Assembly (NCBI RefSeq): GCF_963678635.1
Contig: NC_087062.1
Coordinates: forward strand, 31,830,704 to 31,890,703
Reading direction: 5' to 3'
From: Symsagittifera roscoffensis
Lineage: Eukaryota; Xenacoelomorpha; Acoela; Convolutidae
Length of the DNA: 60,000 nt
Shown here: positions 44,280 through 53,495 of the stretch, one piece after another
How the letters are laid out: each line of letters opens with the position of its first letter
Position numbering within the stretch: the stretch's first letter is position 1
The notes under the pieces: model-generated
The model's database searches: none
The model's input: only the letters and a program-made list of their open reading frames with translations
What the model was told of the DNA's origin: nothing
Translations under genes and position numbers: made by a program

Positions 44280-46040
44280 ATGGCGGATCGCTTCTGGAAG
44301 TATATGCCAGCAGCGCTCAAGAGGCCCACACTCGACGAACTCTATAAGCGTTTTGAGGAACCTCGATTACACCCAAGACAATGGGAGGTTGGCGATGATG
44401 TTGAATGCCATCCTACAGCTAGAAGCGCAGGGTGAACGTAGGGAGTCAGCGACGGAAGCAGTGTTGATGGTCGGCTACACCACGGAAAGAATATCCAACC
44501 AGGAGCAAACTAGGTAGCTATCCTGGAACGTAGATGGGGGCGTGAGGGGATTCGACCTCGCAAGGAATCCCGGATTGAACAACACTACAGAATATGGTGC
44601 GGCAGAATTCCCACTTCCTACCAGACCGCCGGTAAGATCCGCAGCCCAATCAACGAGCAGGGGTCTGTCTATGATACGGTCTCAGCAGACGGATGGAGCA
44701 TACCCGGACCTCAGCAACTTGAAGAGGGAACTAGAAAGAGCACAGAGGGAAAGAGACAAAGCGAATCTTGACCGGGATGGTGCGAAACTTGAGAGGGACC
44801 AGGCGAACCTGGAAAGAGATCAGGCGATCCTTGAGAGGGATCAGGCGAGGCTTGATCTCATCATGATTAGGACAGAGTACCAACAAGACCAGAAGGTACG
44901 CGAAAACGAGGCGAACTCTGAGCAGCTGAAGTCAGAGATAGAGAAGATTCAGAGGCGACAACGAGAGTTTGCGAGGCAGAAAGAGAAGGGAACGAGGACC
45001 GCAGAACAAGCAACCGCAGGATCGAGGCCAGAGTCGCGGATGGAGGTAGATGAAGTTCCTAGGTCCAGTGGACGATTCAACTTGGACCGAGCGGCTCAAG
45101 AACACATGAACGAGGGACTGGAAGTATGGATACCACCCGAGCCGGTGTCCTCCGTGTGCGGTTTAGAGGCGCAACCGATAGGGCCATTGATGGAGGTCAC
45201 ATTGCCGGGATATACACCGAGTTCAACCCCTGGTAGTAACCAAATAAGTGGGAGTTCATCGCGTCTTAAGGAGCTGCAAGATAGGTTACAGTTGAGAAGC
45301 CGTGATGATTCGACACGACAAGAGCGACCTTCCACCTGGAGGGACCAGCCAGTCAGGAGTGTCATAATCGCGAGCTACAAGAAGGACACAGATGGTAGGT
45401 ATCACAGGCACAACCGAATGGATTGGACCACGGCACAACGGGCGAGAAGGGATTGCTTCCATGATGCGTCTTGGGCCGAATATTACGCACAGCCAAGAAT
45501 ACCAGAAGGTGCGGTCCACTTAATCACAGGGGACAGCCTGATACGGGTGCTGACCAAGATCCAGTCGCATTGGCAGGTGGGAGTCTTGAGCTTTTCTGGA
45601 GCCGCAACACCTCAGATGTTGGCGTCATGGTAGAGATGTACACGGTCACTCTGATGATGGGAACCAATGACGTGTCCAGAGGGGAATCGAGAAAGGTGAT
45701 GAGACTGCACGAGAAAATGAGTTGCATTCTTGAGGAGTTGAGGATTTATCTGAATCCCGTGATACTCACGATTTGTACTATCCCATACAACATGAAGACC
45801 GATCAGCACGCGATGGAGATGAACGAGAAGGTGCGCAACATCAATGAGATAATTAGACGAATACAACAGAGGAGCGTGCTCCCCTGTTAGACTGTTGGAC
45901 GTGGCAGACATGATGGAGCGATCTTTCCCGGATGATGCGTCATCGGATGGCATTCACTTTGACAAGCCCAAGGGCTTGGAGTGGCTGAATGGTGTCTTCC
46001 AGAGGCACATAAATGCGCTAGAGTCGGAACTGCTGGAAAC
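44280..46040 (+). pseudogene. SGNH polyprotein, right copy: N-terminus, coiled coil, SGNH hydrolase
   Basis: The ATG at 44280 opens a frame with FWKYMPAALKRPTLDELYKRF, broken by a frameshift near 44395. From 44542 it is open for 363 codons. Residues 53-130 form a coiled coil with LERDQA heptads repeated at DNA level. GDSL lies at residues 330-333 (45529-45540), SGNH block I with the nucleophile Ser. A frameshift near 45600 leads to MMGTNDVS (GTND at 45660-45671, block III), then another frame has SSDGIHF (45946-45957, block V Asp and His). All catalytic blocks are present in order, but three frames are used. SGNH hydrolases cleave esters of lipids or sugars. The segment joins the second domain by a deletion at 46041. 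Confidence 0.75.
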
Positions 46041-48669
46041 GGGTACGCGAGCAAGTCGTTTGGTTTGCAGTTTGTATACGCTATCTTGATCCTAATAGCG
46101 GAAGAGAACGCTTGGCGGGTGTTGATGGCAGCCCCCAATCGTGGACTGGAGCCGACAAACTTGAGACTTCTAAAGTCGGAGTTGGCAGCGGCAATGGGAG
46201 GACGTGTCTCATGCCTTGAGGGGATACTACGAGTTAGCAGACATTCTCATTGTATTGGACGAGGTCCTCTTACTCGACATTTCGAATCTCACTCGACAGT
46301 TGAAGCTCAATCCGGAGATAAGGGATAATCACCCGATAATAAGCCACTCCGGGGACAATTGCAATGCAGAATGGGAGGGGGGAACGTGAAGGTCCCATTG
46401 AAACTTACCCCAAGTTTTGGAATTTGAATCCTTTGACGCCAGAGATCGAGAGTTCTTGAGAATTCCGGCGTGGAAAGAAAGTTTTGAGCTGGTGAAGAGG
46501 GAGTTAGAAATGATACTAGAGAGAGAAATTTTGCCACCACCGCCCCGAGTTCACGATGGTCAGGAGAATGACCTGGGGGATGAATAGCCCACTGGTGGTC
46601 CCATCCCTATACGCAAGATCCGCGGTGGAGAAGCAGCAGAAGGAGTTGGGGAGTTGGACCAAATGCTGACTCAAGTGGTGGCGATTAAGTCAGCAATGCC
46701 TGGCGAGCGTGAGCTGCTGCTATTTGGCAAGCGAGCGTGAGCTGACCGAGCAATGAAAAAAAAAGAACGTGGCTGCGGCCGAAAAACAATTGGAATCGAT
46801 GGAGTACCGTCTGACGCAGGAAAGAGGCAGGTAGCCGTTCCTGACACCAAGGCTTGAGAACATCACAGATAAGACGCGGAAGAATGCTCCACCATTGATC
46901 AAGCAGGTATGGGAATTTCTTGAGGGGCAGCTGGAAGTGGCAGAGACCACCGTGATGACGTTGGGGAGAATCTTCATAGCGGCAACCAAGTCACCATTGG
47001 AGGATTCTGGAGGAAGCATGCGAAGGACGAGCTGAGGACGAGGAAAAATCACGAGATTTTGAGATTCTTGAGTCCTTGTTGGGAAAATGGTACATGGCTA
47101 GGGTGTTCTATGCGAAGGACACCATATTTGAGGCGTTTGTGCAAGAGCTGCTGAACATGCCCATAATTCTCTTGCTGGCTCTGTACTTGGTTTATCCCAG
47201 GTATTTGTTCAACATGGGTCCGACGTACATGTTCAGTAGAGGCGTGGAGACACTTCGGATTGATGGGTACCTGACACTAGTACTCTTAACACACGGGGAA
47301 CTGGTGGCGTTTCATCGGTTGATGAAATATGGGGAACCCCTTTCGATGGGGAAGACTCACCCAAGTACAGAAACCTACTCGTACAAGTGCACCGCCGGAC
47401 TGAATGCGTTGCTGGTGGAGTATCTTGTGATGCAAAATCGATACCTGACTGGCGAAGAGAGGAAACTGAAAACGAGAGAAGAATGGAAGGAGGCGAATGG
47501 TGGCATTCCTTTATTGACTGACCTGTGTTTGGCCATGAGATCGGATACGTTGGGAGTGATCAGGGGGCTTGGCGAGGTCGTAACCTGCATATATGGGCCG
47601 GCGATGACGTATGCCTTTCCGGATCCGCTCGTGGCGGCATACCGCAACTCAGTGGTGCACGTGAGTCTGATAAGTGTACTAGACGGGACGGCGTTGAACT
47701 GGTGCAGACAAGAGGAGCTGAGGGCACGAATGAGCCAAACGGTGCTCTTCGGGAAAGTCATGGATCCCGAGTTAAAAGTGTTCCATTTCCGTGGACAATT
47801 GCAATGCAGAATGGGAGGAGGGAACGTGAAGGTCCCATTGAAACTTACCCCAAGTTTTGGAATTTGAATCCTTTGAGACGGCAGACTTGACTGGGATTCC
47901 ACTGAAATCGATAATGGGACCGATCAACTATCGATCCCCCAAACATCGAACAAGCATCAATCGAACAACCAGAATCAGGGTGGCAAACGATGAATGAGGT
48001 GCAAGAAAATGTGACTTCTCGATTCAGATCCAAGACAAAGGTGGCGTTCACAACGTCCCCAGGGTACGCGAGCAAGTCGTTTGGTTTGCAGTTTGTATAC
48101 GCTATCTTGATCCTAATAGCGGAAGAGAACGCTTGGCGGGTGTTGATGGCAGCCCCCAATCGTGGACTGGAGCCGACAAACTTGAGACTTCTAAAGTCGG
48201 AGTTGGCAGCGGCAATGGGAGGACGTGTCTCATGCCTTGAGGGGATACTACGAGTTAGCAGACATTCTCATTGTATTGGACGAGGTCCTCTTACTCGACA
48301 TTTCGAATCTCACTCGACAGTTGAAGCTCAATCCGGAGATAAGGGATAATCACCCGATAATAAGCCACTCCGGGGACAATTGCAATGCAGAATGGGAGGA
48401 GGCAACGTGAAGGTCCCATTGAAACTTACCCCAAGTTTTGGAATTTGAATCCTTTGACGCCAGAGATCGAGAGTTCTTGAGAATTCCGGCGTGGAAAGGA
48501 AGTTTTGAGCTGGTGAAGAGGGAGTTAGAAATGATACTAGAGAGAGAAATTTTGCCACCACCGCCCCGAGTTCACGATGTTCAGGAGAATGACTTTGGGG
48601 ATGAATAGCCCACTGGTGGTCCCATGCCTGTACGCAAGAGCCGCGGTGGAGAAGCAGCAGAAGGAGTTC
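46041..48669 (+). repeat. 608-bp direct repeats inside SGNH polyprotein, right copy
   Basis: 46041-46648 and 48062-48669 are near-identical (period 2021), both starting GGGTACGCGAGCAAGTCG and ending GCAGCAGAAGGAGTT. Each contains an internal jump to CCGGGGACAATTGCAATGCAG, a segment that also occurs in its normal place near 47797. Repeated deletion and duplication at CAATTGCAATGCAG has scrambled the order of polyprotein segments. Confidence 0.9.
47076..47867 (+). CDS. SGNH polyprotein, right copy: 263-aa open segment
   Basis: Residues 25-60 are hydrophobic (LLNMPIILLLALYLVYPRY) and may form a membrane-associated or buried helix. Later come LRIDGYLTLVLLTHGEL, a conserved pattern also at 57880 (LRLDGLLTLIAITHGNL), and IYGPAMTYAFPDPLVAAYR. 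Conservation with the second family is strong throughout. Not assigned to any known fold. The ATG used is probably internal. Confidence 0.55.
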   Translation: MLGKWYMARVFYAKDTIFEAFVQELLNMPIILLLALYLVYPRYLFNMGPTYMFSRGVETLRIDGYLTLVLLTHGELVAFHRLMKYGEPLSMGKTHPSTETYSYKCTAGLNALLVEYLVMQNRYLTGEERKLKTREEWKEANGGIPLLTDLCLAMRSDTLGVIRGLGEVVTCIYGPAMTYAFPDPLVAAYRNSVVHVSLISVLDGTALNWCRQEELRARMSQTVLFGKVMDPELKVFHFRGQLQCRMGGGNVKVPLKLTPSFGI

Positions 48670-48709
48670 ACGATGGTTGGGATCCCTTGTTCATCGGATA
48701 CTCAGCAGC

Positions 48710-48738
<29 letters not shown>
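48710..48738. repeat. (TA)n microsatellite at the palindrome breakpoint
   Basis: About 14 TA units directly after CTCAGCAGCA. The homology to the left arm ends exactly here, so the (TA)n may mark the break or was added during repair. Confidence 0.9.
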
Positions 48739-48740
<2 letters not shown>

Positions 48741-48965
48741 TAAATAAGAAGAAAAAAAATTTTTTATTTGTATTTCAACTTTGATTTGATAGAACTGATC
48801 AGAATGTTCGTTGTTTAGAATAGGCATTTTGTGGGTTATCAAACCCTTTGCCTATCACCGCGCTGTCACAGTTGATGCCGAATTAGTTACAATATTTTTA
48901 CTTCCGTAAAAAAATTGTCGAATTCTTGAATGAAATTGTGGTATATATGAAAAGTGAAATATATT
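48739..48965. other. AT-rich sequence, no feature seen
   Basis: No ORF or repeat identified between the (TA)n tract and the foldback. Confidence 0.4.
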
Positions 48966-49725
48966 CTCCTTTTTATCTTTCATTTTTACCTAGGTTTTTC
49001 TTTTTACTTTTTATCGATCTTTTTATCTAGCTTTTTCATCTTCATTTCATCAATCTTTTTTTAGCAAATTTTGTATTTATCTTATTTATCTATCTTTTTA
49101 ATCTATCTGTTTAATGATCATAATTATGAAAATTATTAATTACTTTTAAAGAAATTTTGATACATAGATTGAAAAACGATAGATGACAAAACTGAAAAAG
49201 ATAGACGGAAGAAGAAAAAAGATAGAAGACAGATAAAAAGATAGATAATGAAGATAAATAAAAAGATAAATAAAGAAGATAGATAAAAACAAAAGATAAA
49301 ACTAAAGAAAGAAAAGAGAGATGAAAGGGAAGAAAAAAAGATAGATTAAAAGTCACACAAAAACAATCTTTTTTTCTCTTTCCTTTCATCACTTTTTTCT
49401 TTCTTGCGTGTTATCTTTGGTTTATATTTATCTTCTTTTTCTATCTTTTTATCTTTCTTCTTTTTTTCTTCTTCTTTCGTATATCTTTTTTTCATCTTTT
49501 TTATCTATCGTTTTTTAATCTATGTATCAAAATTTTTTTTAAAATAATTATTAATTTTCATGATTTTGATTATTAAACAGATAGAAACAAAAATAGATAA
49601 ATAAAACAGATAAAATATTTGCTAAAGGAGATAGATAAAATGAAGATGAAAAAGATAGATAAAAAGATGGATAAAAAGTCAGAAAAAAAACATAGGTAAA
49701 AATGAAAGAGAAAAAGATAGATTAG
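48966..49725. repeat. AGATA-type 760-bp foldback
   Basis: A T-rich left half (TTTTTATCTTTCATTTTTACC onward) is the inverse of the A-rich right half ending GGTAAAAATGAAAGAGAAAAAG. Specific non-simple stretches also match in inverse order: AGCAAATTTTGTATTTATC with GATAAAATATTTGCT, and TTTGATACATAGATTGAAAAA (49157-49177) with its inverse around 49515-49535. The centre is near 49345. The arms are about 380 bp. The four alternating T/A-rich blocks reflect an inner inverted segment. Confidence 0.75.
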
Positions 49726-50505
49726 ATAAAACAAATAAATAAAAAGAAAGAAAAAGAATTATATAAAAAGGAAAGAAAAATATTGTTAAGTATAAAAAGA
49801 CAGATGAATAAGAGGTAAAAAATTAGATTAGGAAGAAAGAAAAAAATGACGAAAAAATAGATAAAAAAGGTAATTGAAAAGACAGCTTGGATGAAAAAGG
49901 TTGATAAAAAAAATAGATTAAAAAAGTTTCATGAAAAATGTAGATAAAGAAGATAGATAAAACGATAGTTTAAAAGATTGATTAGATAGTAAAAGGTAGA
50001 TAAAAAGATATATAAATAAGATAAATAAATGATAGATGAAAAAGCTAGATAAAGAAAATAGATAGAAAGATAAAGAAATCAGATAGAAAGATAGATGAAA
50101 AGGTAGATAAAAAAGTAGATAAAAAGGAAAAAAAAAGATTTAAAAAAAAAGAAAAAAGTATTGAGAAAAAGATAGATAAGGTTTTTAAAAGTTTTTGGGT
50201 CATAGGGAAGAAAAAAAAAATTGAAAATCAAGAAAAAAAGAGGGAGAAAAAAAACGAATAAAAAGATAGATAAACAGTTAGATAAAACAGATAGATGAAA
50301 AATATAAATACGAAGATAGATGGAAAAAAAATGAAAAGATAGATGAAACAGAAAAAAAAAACACATAAAAAAAGAGAAAAAAAGAAAAAGATAGATACAA
50401 AGAAAGAAAAAATGATAAATAAAAACAGAAAAAAAGTATGAAAAAAAGATAGATAAATGAAAAAAAACCTATAGAAAAGACAGATAAAATAAACACACGG
50501 CACCA
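49726..50505. repeat. Degenerate AGATAGATAAAA minisatellite
   Basis: A-rich sequence built from AGATA, GATAAAA and GAAAAA words without a fixed period. It continues the right half of the foldback. The hydrophobic ORFs on the minus strand (for example 50228-50512) are the complement of this repeat and not genes. Confidence 0.8.
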
Positions 50506-50816
50506 AATACATTACGGTTTCTTACAGTTTGTATAATCTGATCCTTATAACTCAAATTGAGTTTTTATTTGAATATTTCTTCGTAAGTTTTAAAAATAGC
50601 AATGGAAAATCGTTTTAAAAAACTCTGTTTTCATTAATCCTTTTCCTAAACAATTTTTGGGGACATGAAGCATAATTTATGAGTTGTACCTTGACATAAA
50701 TGTGTCTTAGTTGACAGCTGTATACGTTTTTTTTTAATTTCAATTTTAACGGTAAGATTTATGTTTGTCTTTTTTTTTCGTTTGAACAGTCTGTTGTGCT
50801 GAGATTTGTATTAGCC
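50506..50816. other. AT-rich sequence, no feature seen
   Basis: Non-repetitive AT-rich DNA between the minisatellite and the hairpin island. No gene supported. Confidence 0.4.
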
Positions 50817-50937
50817 GAGGCTTCCAGGTTTCTTGGAGGCCTCTATTGCTTCTCCGTAGGTCCTGGAGAGAAGGAGAGGCAATAGATTTCTCTGTTGATT
50901 GCCGATAGTGTCTTGGACCCGGCGTGGTCCTTGACAC
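50817..50937. other. GC-richer island with three consecutive hairpins
   Basis: Hairpin A: GAGGCTTCCA (50817-50826) with TGGAGGCCTC (50834-50843). Hairpin B: CTATTGCTTCTCC (50843-50855) with GGAGAGGCAATAG (50873-50885), 12 of 13 pairs. Hairpin C: GTGTCTTGGACC (50908-50919) with GGTCCTTGACAC (50926-50937), two 5-bp stems around a TT/TT internal loop. GGCAAT (50879) can also pair with ATTGCC (50898). The compact series suggests a structured RNA or the core of a small repeat. It lies 38 bp from the LTR edge at 50975. Confidence 0.55.
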
Positions 50938-50974
50938 CAAAATTAACTAACTATTTTTCTTTCTGCATACTTAT

Positions 50975-51890
50975 TGTAACATTCGCCCGGAAGATACATA
51001 TCGACGGAAAATAAAACTAAGTCCTAAGACGACTGGCCAACGTCTAAACAGAGCTTTACATGCTTTTAACCGTCTCTACCAAGCCAGTACTTTCGGTGGT
51101 CTTTCTAACATCGGGTCGACAAAAACGTTACTGCTTTCGGCTTCGGTCAAAACACTCAAATTAACTAAATTACATGCTGAAATAGTGAGCTTCATGGCTG
51201 GGTCTCAGTATTCCCAGACCACGAGGTCACTCCTAAAATCAGGGCTACCACTATTTATTGAATTATTGTTGTTTTTGTTCAGTAGATAGAAATCATCATC
51301 TCCTCGAAGGTGGATCAACCCTTTCCCCCAACTCCTAGCTTCTCATCCTAGCAAAATTAATTCAGATGTTAATTAAATTCAACTCAGGACAAGACAGGGA
51401 AGCTAAAAGTTTATATAAGTTAATAAAAGTTCCAGTCCCGAGACCCCTCCGGATTCTCGAATCCGGGAAATAAGGCTATTATCTTTCTTCCGGAAGGCTG
51501 GTTTTCCACCCTTCACCGTTGTTCGCAACGGCCTTGCAACTATTGAAGCGACACAATAGTTGCAACTCGGAGCGGTCTCTGCTACTTCTGCAATTTGTTG
51601 TTGTTTCTCAATCACCATTTTCGTTGTTAACGGTATCGCAACCAAGGTTGTTGTGTTTTTCTTCTGGTTTTTCTGCCAAAATGGCCGTTTCTGACGTTTC
51701 CTAGAATTGTTACATCATCAAATCGAGAATTTTTAAAATTTAGAAATTTCCGCATCCTTCAGCCTTCACGTTTAGTCCAATCGTTCAAAAAACGCTCTTA
51801 TTCCTTCAAAATCGCCAATTCGGAAGGTTCGCTGCTAAAAACTCGAATCTGTTGAATCTGCATTTTGGTCGATTCTGGTCGAATGTCACA
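50975..51890 (-). repeat. LTR (3' LTR of the 52.7-60 kb element)
   Basis: On the minus strand it begins TGTGACATTC (51890-51881) and ends GAATGTTACA (50984-50975), ends that are inverted copies of each other at 9 of 10 positions and carry the universal TG..CA. It is preceded by a purine tract. Length 916 bp. A TATA box (CTTATATAAAC on the minus strand, around 51411-51421) and a polyadenylation signal AATAAA (51254-51259) are in the right order for U3-R-U5. The adjacent host bases CTTAT (50970-50974) would be one target duplication. The partner 5' LTR must lie beyond 60000. Confidence 0.8.
51411..51421 (-). promoter_or_regulatory. Predicted TATA box in the LTR
   Basis: ACTTATATAAAC on the minus strand lies in the middle of the LTR, about 470 bp from its start and about 155 bp before AATAAA at 51259-51254. 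That spacing is reasonable for U3 promoter, R and polyadenylation site. Confidence 0.45.
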
Positions 51891-51910
51891 TACTCCCCGG
51901 ACAGTACGGT
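51891..51910 (-). other. Polypurine-tract-like site before the LTR
   Basis: Minus strand GTCCGGGGAGTA immediately before the LTR start TGTGACA. The same CCGGGGAGTATGTG string is at 15505-15519 in the left-arm element. Short but correctly placed for plus-strand priming. Confidence 0.5.
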
Positions 51911-52724
51911 CAATGTCCTCATTGAATCTCGCAATGTTCGTAAAATAGGTACAGTGTCATTGAACAGAATTTACAAAATGCACGAAATTATTTTTATCTG
52001 CGTCATATCGACTCACTGCAGAATACAAATGGCATCATACTACATCAATATAGCCTTCAAATTCTCTCATTAATCTGCACATTAAGGATATGACCTAAGA
52101 TAAAAACATCTTTTGCGACTTCCAATGTCAATGTCCTGATTAAAAACTTTTTCTCCTAGATTTAAAAGGTGTTGGTTTGCAGGACAGTCTTGCCAACCAA
52201 CAAGCTAAAATTATCCTACTATGCTTCTTCCCTTCGGAAATCTTGCTTGTTATTGTCCTGAATATTAAAACTAAGAAACTTTGTGGTTAGAAAGAACAAT
52301 GAAACAATCTCCCTCTTCGAGAGATTACCCAAGCCTTTCATATCACCACAAAGTGATCAGTTCTCCTAGTTGACTAAAAACAGTCACGCAGGCTGGAATA
52401 TTTAAATATACTCTTTCACTCAAGCCTTTCTAAATAAATGATAAGTAAGTGTCTCTAAAGCCACTTAACTAAAATCAAAATGCAAATTTATAAATGCAAC
52501 AAATTCTTTAATGTTCAAAACTCAACTAAATGCTTCAGTTTTCAATTTTAACTTGGTTGCTTAGTTTCTCACTTGAGTTTTTTCTCACACATAAAACAAT
52601 TCTGAGTTTTAACTTCTTCTTCATCACTCCTTTGTTTTCGTCTTTTTTCGTCGTTTAGAAGTTCTAAAACTTCCAAATTCTTCTAATTTTCCTTCTTTTT
52701 GCATCTTGTTCTTTCGACCATTCG
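51911..52724 (-). other. 3' UTR of the SGNH polyprotein element
   Basis: No ORF. Contains one inverted repeat (ACTTTGTGGT at 52278-52287 with ACCACAAAGT at 52345-52354, loop 57 bp). Otherwise AT-rich. Confidence 0.4.
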
Positions 52725-53495
52725 TCAATGTTCCATCTCTTCCTCCTGTGATACTGACTCTGCACTTTCAGTTTCTGTGTCTTGCAACACATCATTAGCT
52801 ATTCTGACGCTGTTGAAAGCAGTTCCTCCAACACTTCTGCTCTTCTACCCTCTGTTTGCAACAAGGTAGGGGATCCACGTTCGATTTTCTGTTTCTGCAG
52901 AAGCTGCTGTGGAGACACAACGTCACATTTCTCTCCAAATCTTCCTTCAACATCTCTGCCTTCTTCTTTCCACTACGTTCACTTCTCCTGGATATTCTTT
53001 TCACAGCGGTGGTCACTGCATTCCGATGAGTCACGAGAGCTCGCTTGAAAGCTCCTGCTCCAATGTCCAGCTGATATTCACTGTACACTCTGCCGTGCTT
53101 CGACATATGCTAAAGGCATATTCGTACAACAATGCAGTCATGTTACCTCTGAACCATGGCATCAATCGTTTTCTTGCCGATATCTTCTTCACTTCCATCG
53201 GAATGTTTAGAATCTTGCACATCGTCTCAAAAAGATCTAAATCTTTTAGACAATCCAATTTCCGCAACTGTTCTCTCGTCGGTGCCTCCTGTCTATTGTT
53301 TTCTTTCACATGAGCTTCCAGCCATCGTATCGCCATCATAACTCCCACTATCACTATTGTTATGTGCTGTGATGAGTCTGGTAAACCCATGGAGAGCAGC
53401 TCTCCAGAGTCCCAGATCAGCACCAGATTACTACGCTTGGGATACCACCAGGTCTGCAGCAAGCAGTGGCAGGGAAACTCGTCATGTGTCAACAT
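52725..53495 (-). pseudogene. SGNH polyprotein, second family: C-terminal region
   Basis: Continues from the 449-residue segment across a frame change. Conserved landmarks: FPCHCLLQTWWYPKRSN, LFETMCKILNIPMEV, LMPWFRGNMTALLY (53031-53495). After another frameshift come GAGAFKRALVTHRNAVTTAVKR and a Lys/Arg-rich stretch (52795-53106). A shifted frame then runs about 25 codons to an acidic Ser/Glu-rich end with the TGA at 52725-52727. The left copy has the same sequence of motifs. Function unknown. Confidence 0.65.

Larger units (their letters stand above)
20149..48710. repeat. Giant imperfect palindrome centred at 30,246
   Basis: The left arm ends at 30243 with CTCTCTTT, six bases (ACCGAC) follow, and the right arm begins at 30250 with AAAGAGAG. 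From there CATGTCTTTTTTGA pairs with TCAAAAAAGACATG and the homology runs outward through gag, pol, macro, spacer and the SGNH polyprotein. The right arm breaks at 48710 (CTCAGCAGCA then (TA)n), which corresponds to 20149 in the left arm. The arms are about 10.1 and 18.5 kb; the difference comes from the 1.71-kb triplication and a second integrase-macro block on the right, and from deletions on the left. Sequence divergence between arms shows that it is not a simple assembly foldback. Confidence 0.9.
46041..48710 (+). pseudogene. SGNH polyprotein, right copy: scrambled remainder
   Basis: Pieces in order: the end of the second SGNH-like domain (46050-46330, LQFVYAILILIAEENAWRV, VLDEVLLLDISNLTRQLKL), a displaced fragment, the region matching the 520-residue left segment (46760-47060), then 47076-47867, open for 263 codons (PIILLLALYLVYPRYLFNMG, FPDPLVAAYRNSVVHVSL, GTALNWCRQEELRA). 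After that comes a second copy of the first pieces. It stops at 48710 in (TA)n. The 263-residue part is the best-preserved form of this domain in the family. Confidence 0.7.

Noticed and set aside
50079-50512. Several Phe-rich ORFs that look like membrane proteins
   Set aside because: They are translations of the AGATA/GAAAA minisatellite on the opposite strand.
52278-52354. 10-bp inverted repeat as a functional RNA element
   Set aside because: Short stem with a 57-bp AT-rich loop; chance is likely. Noted only within the 3' UTR entry.
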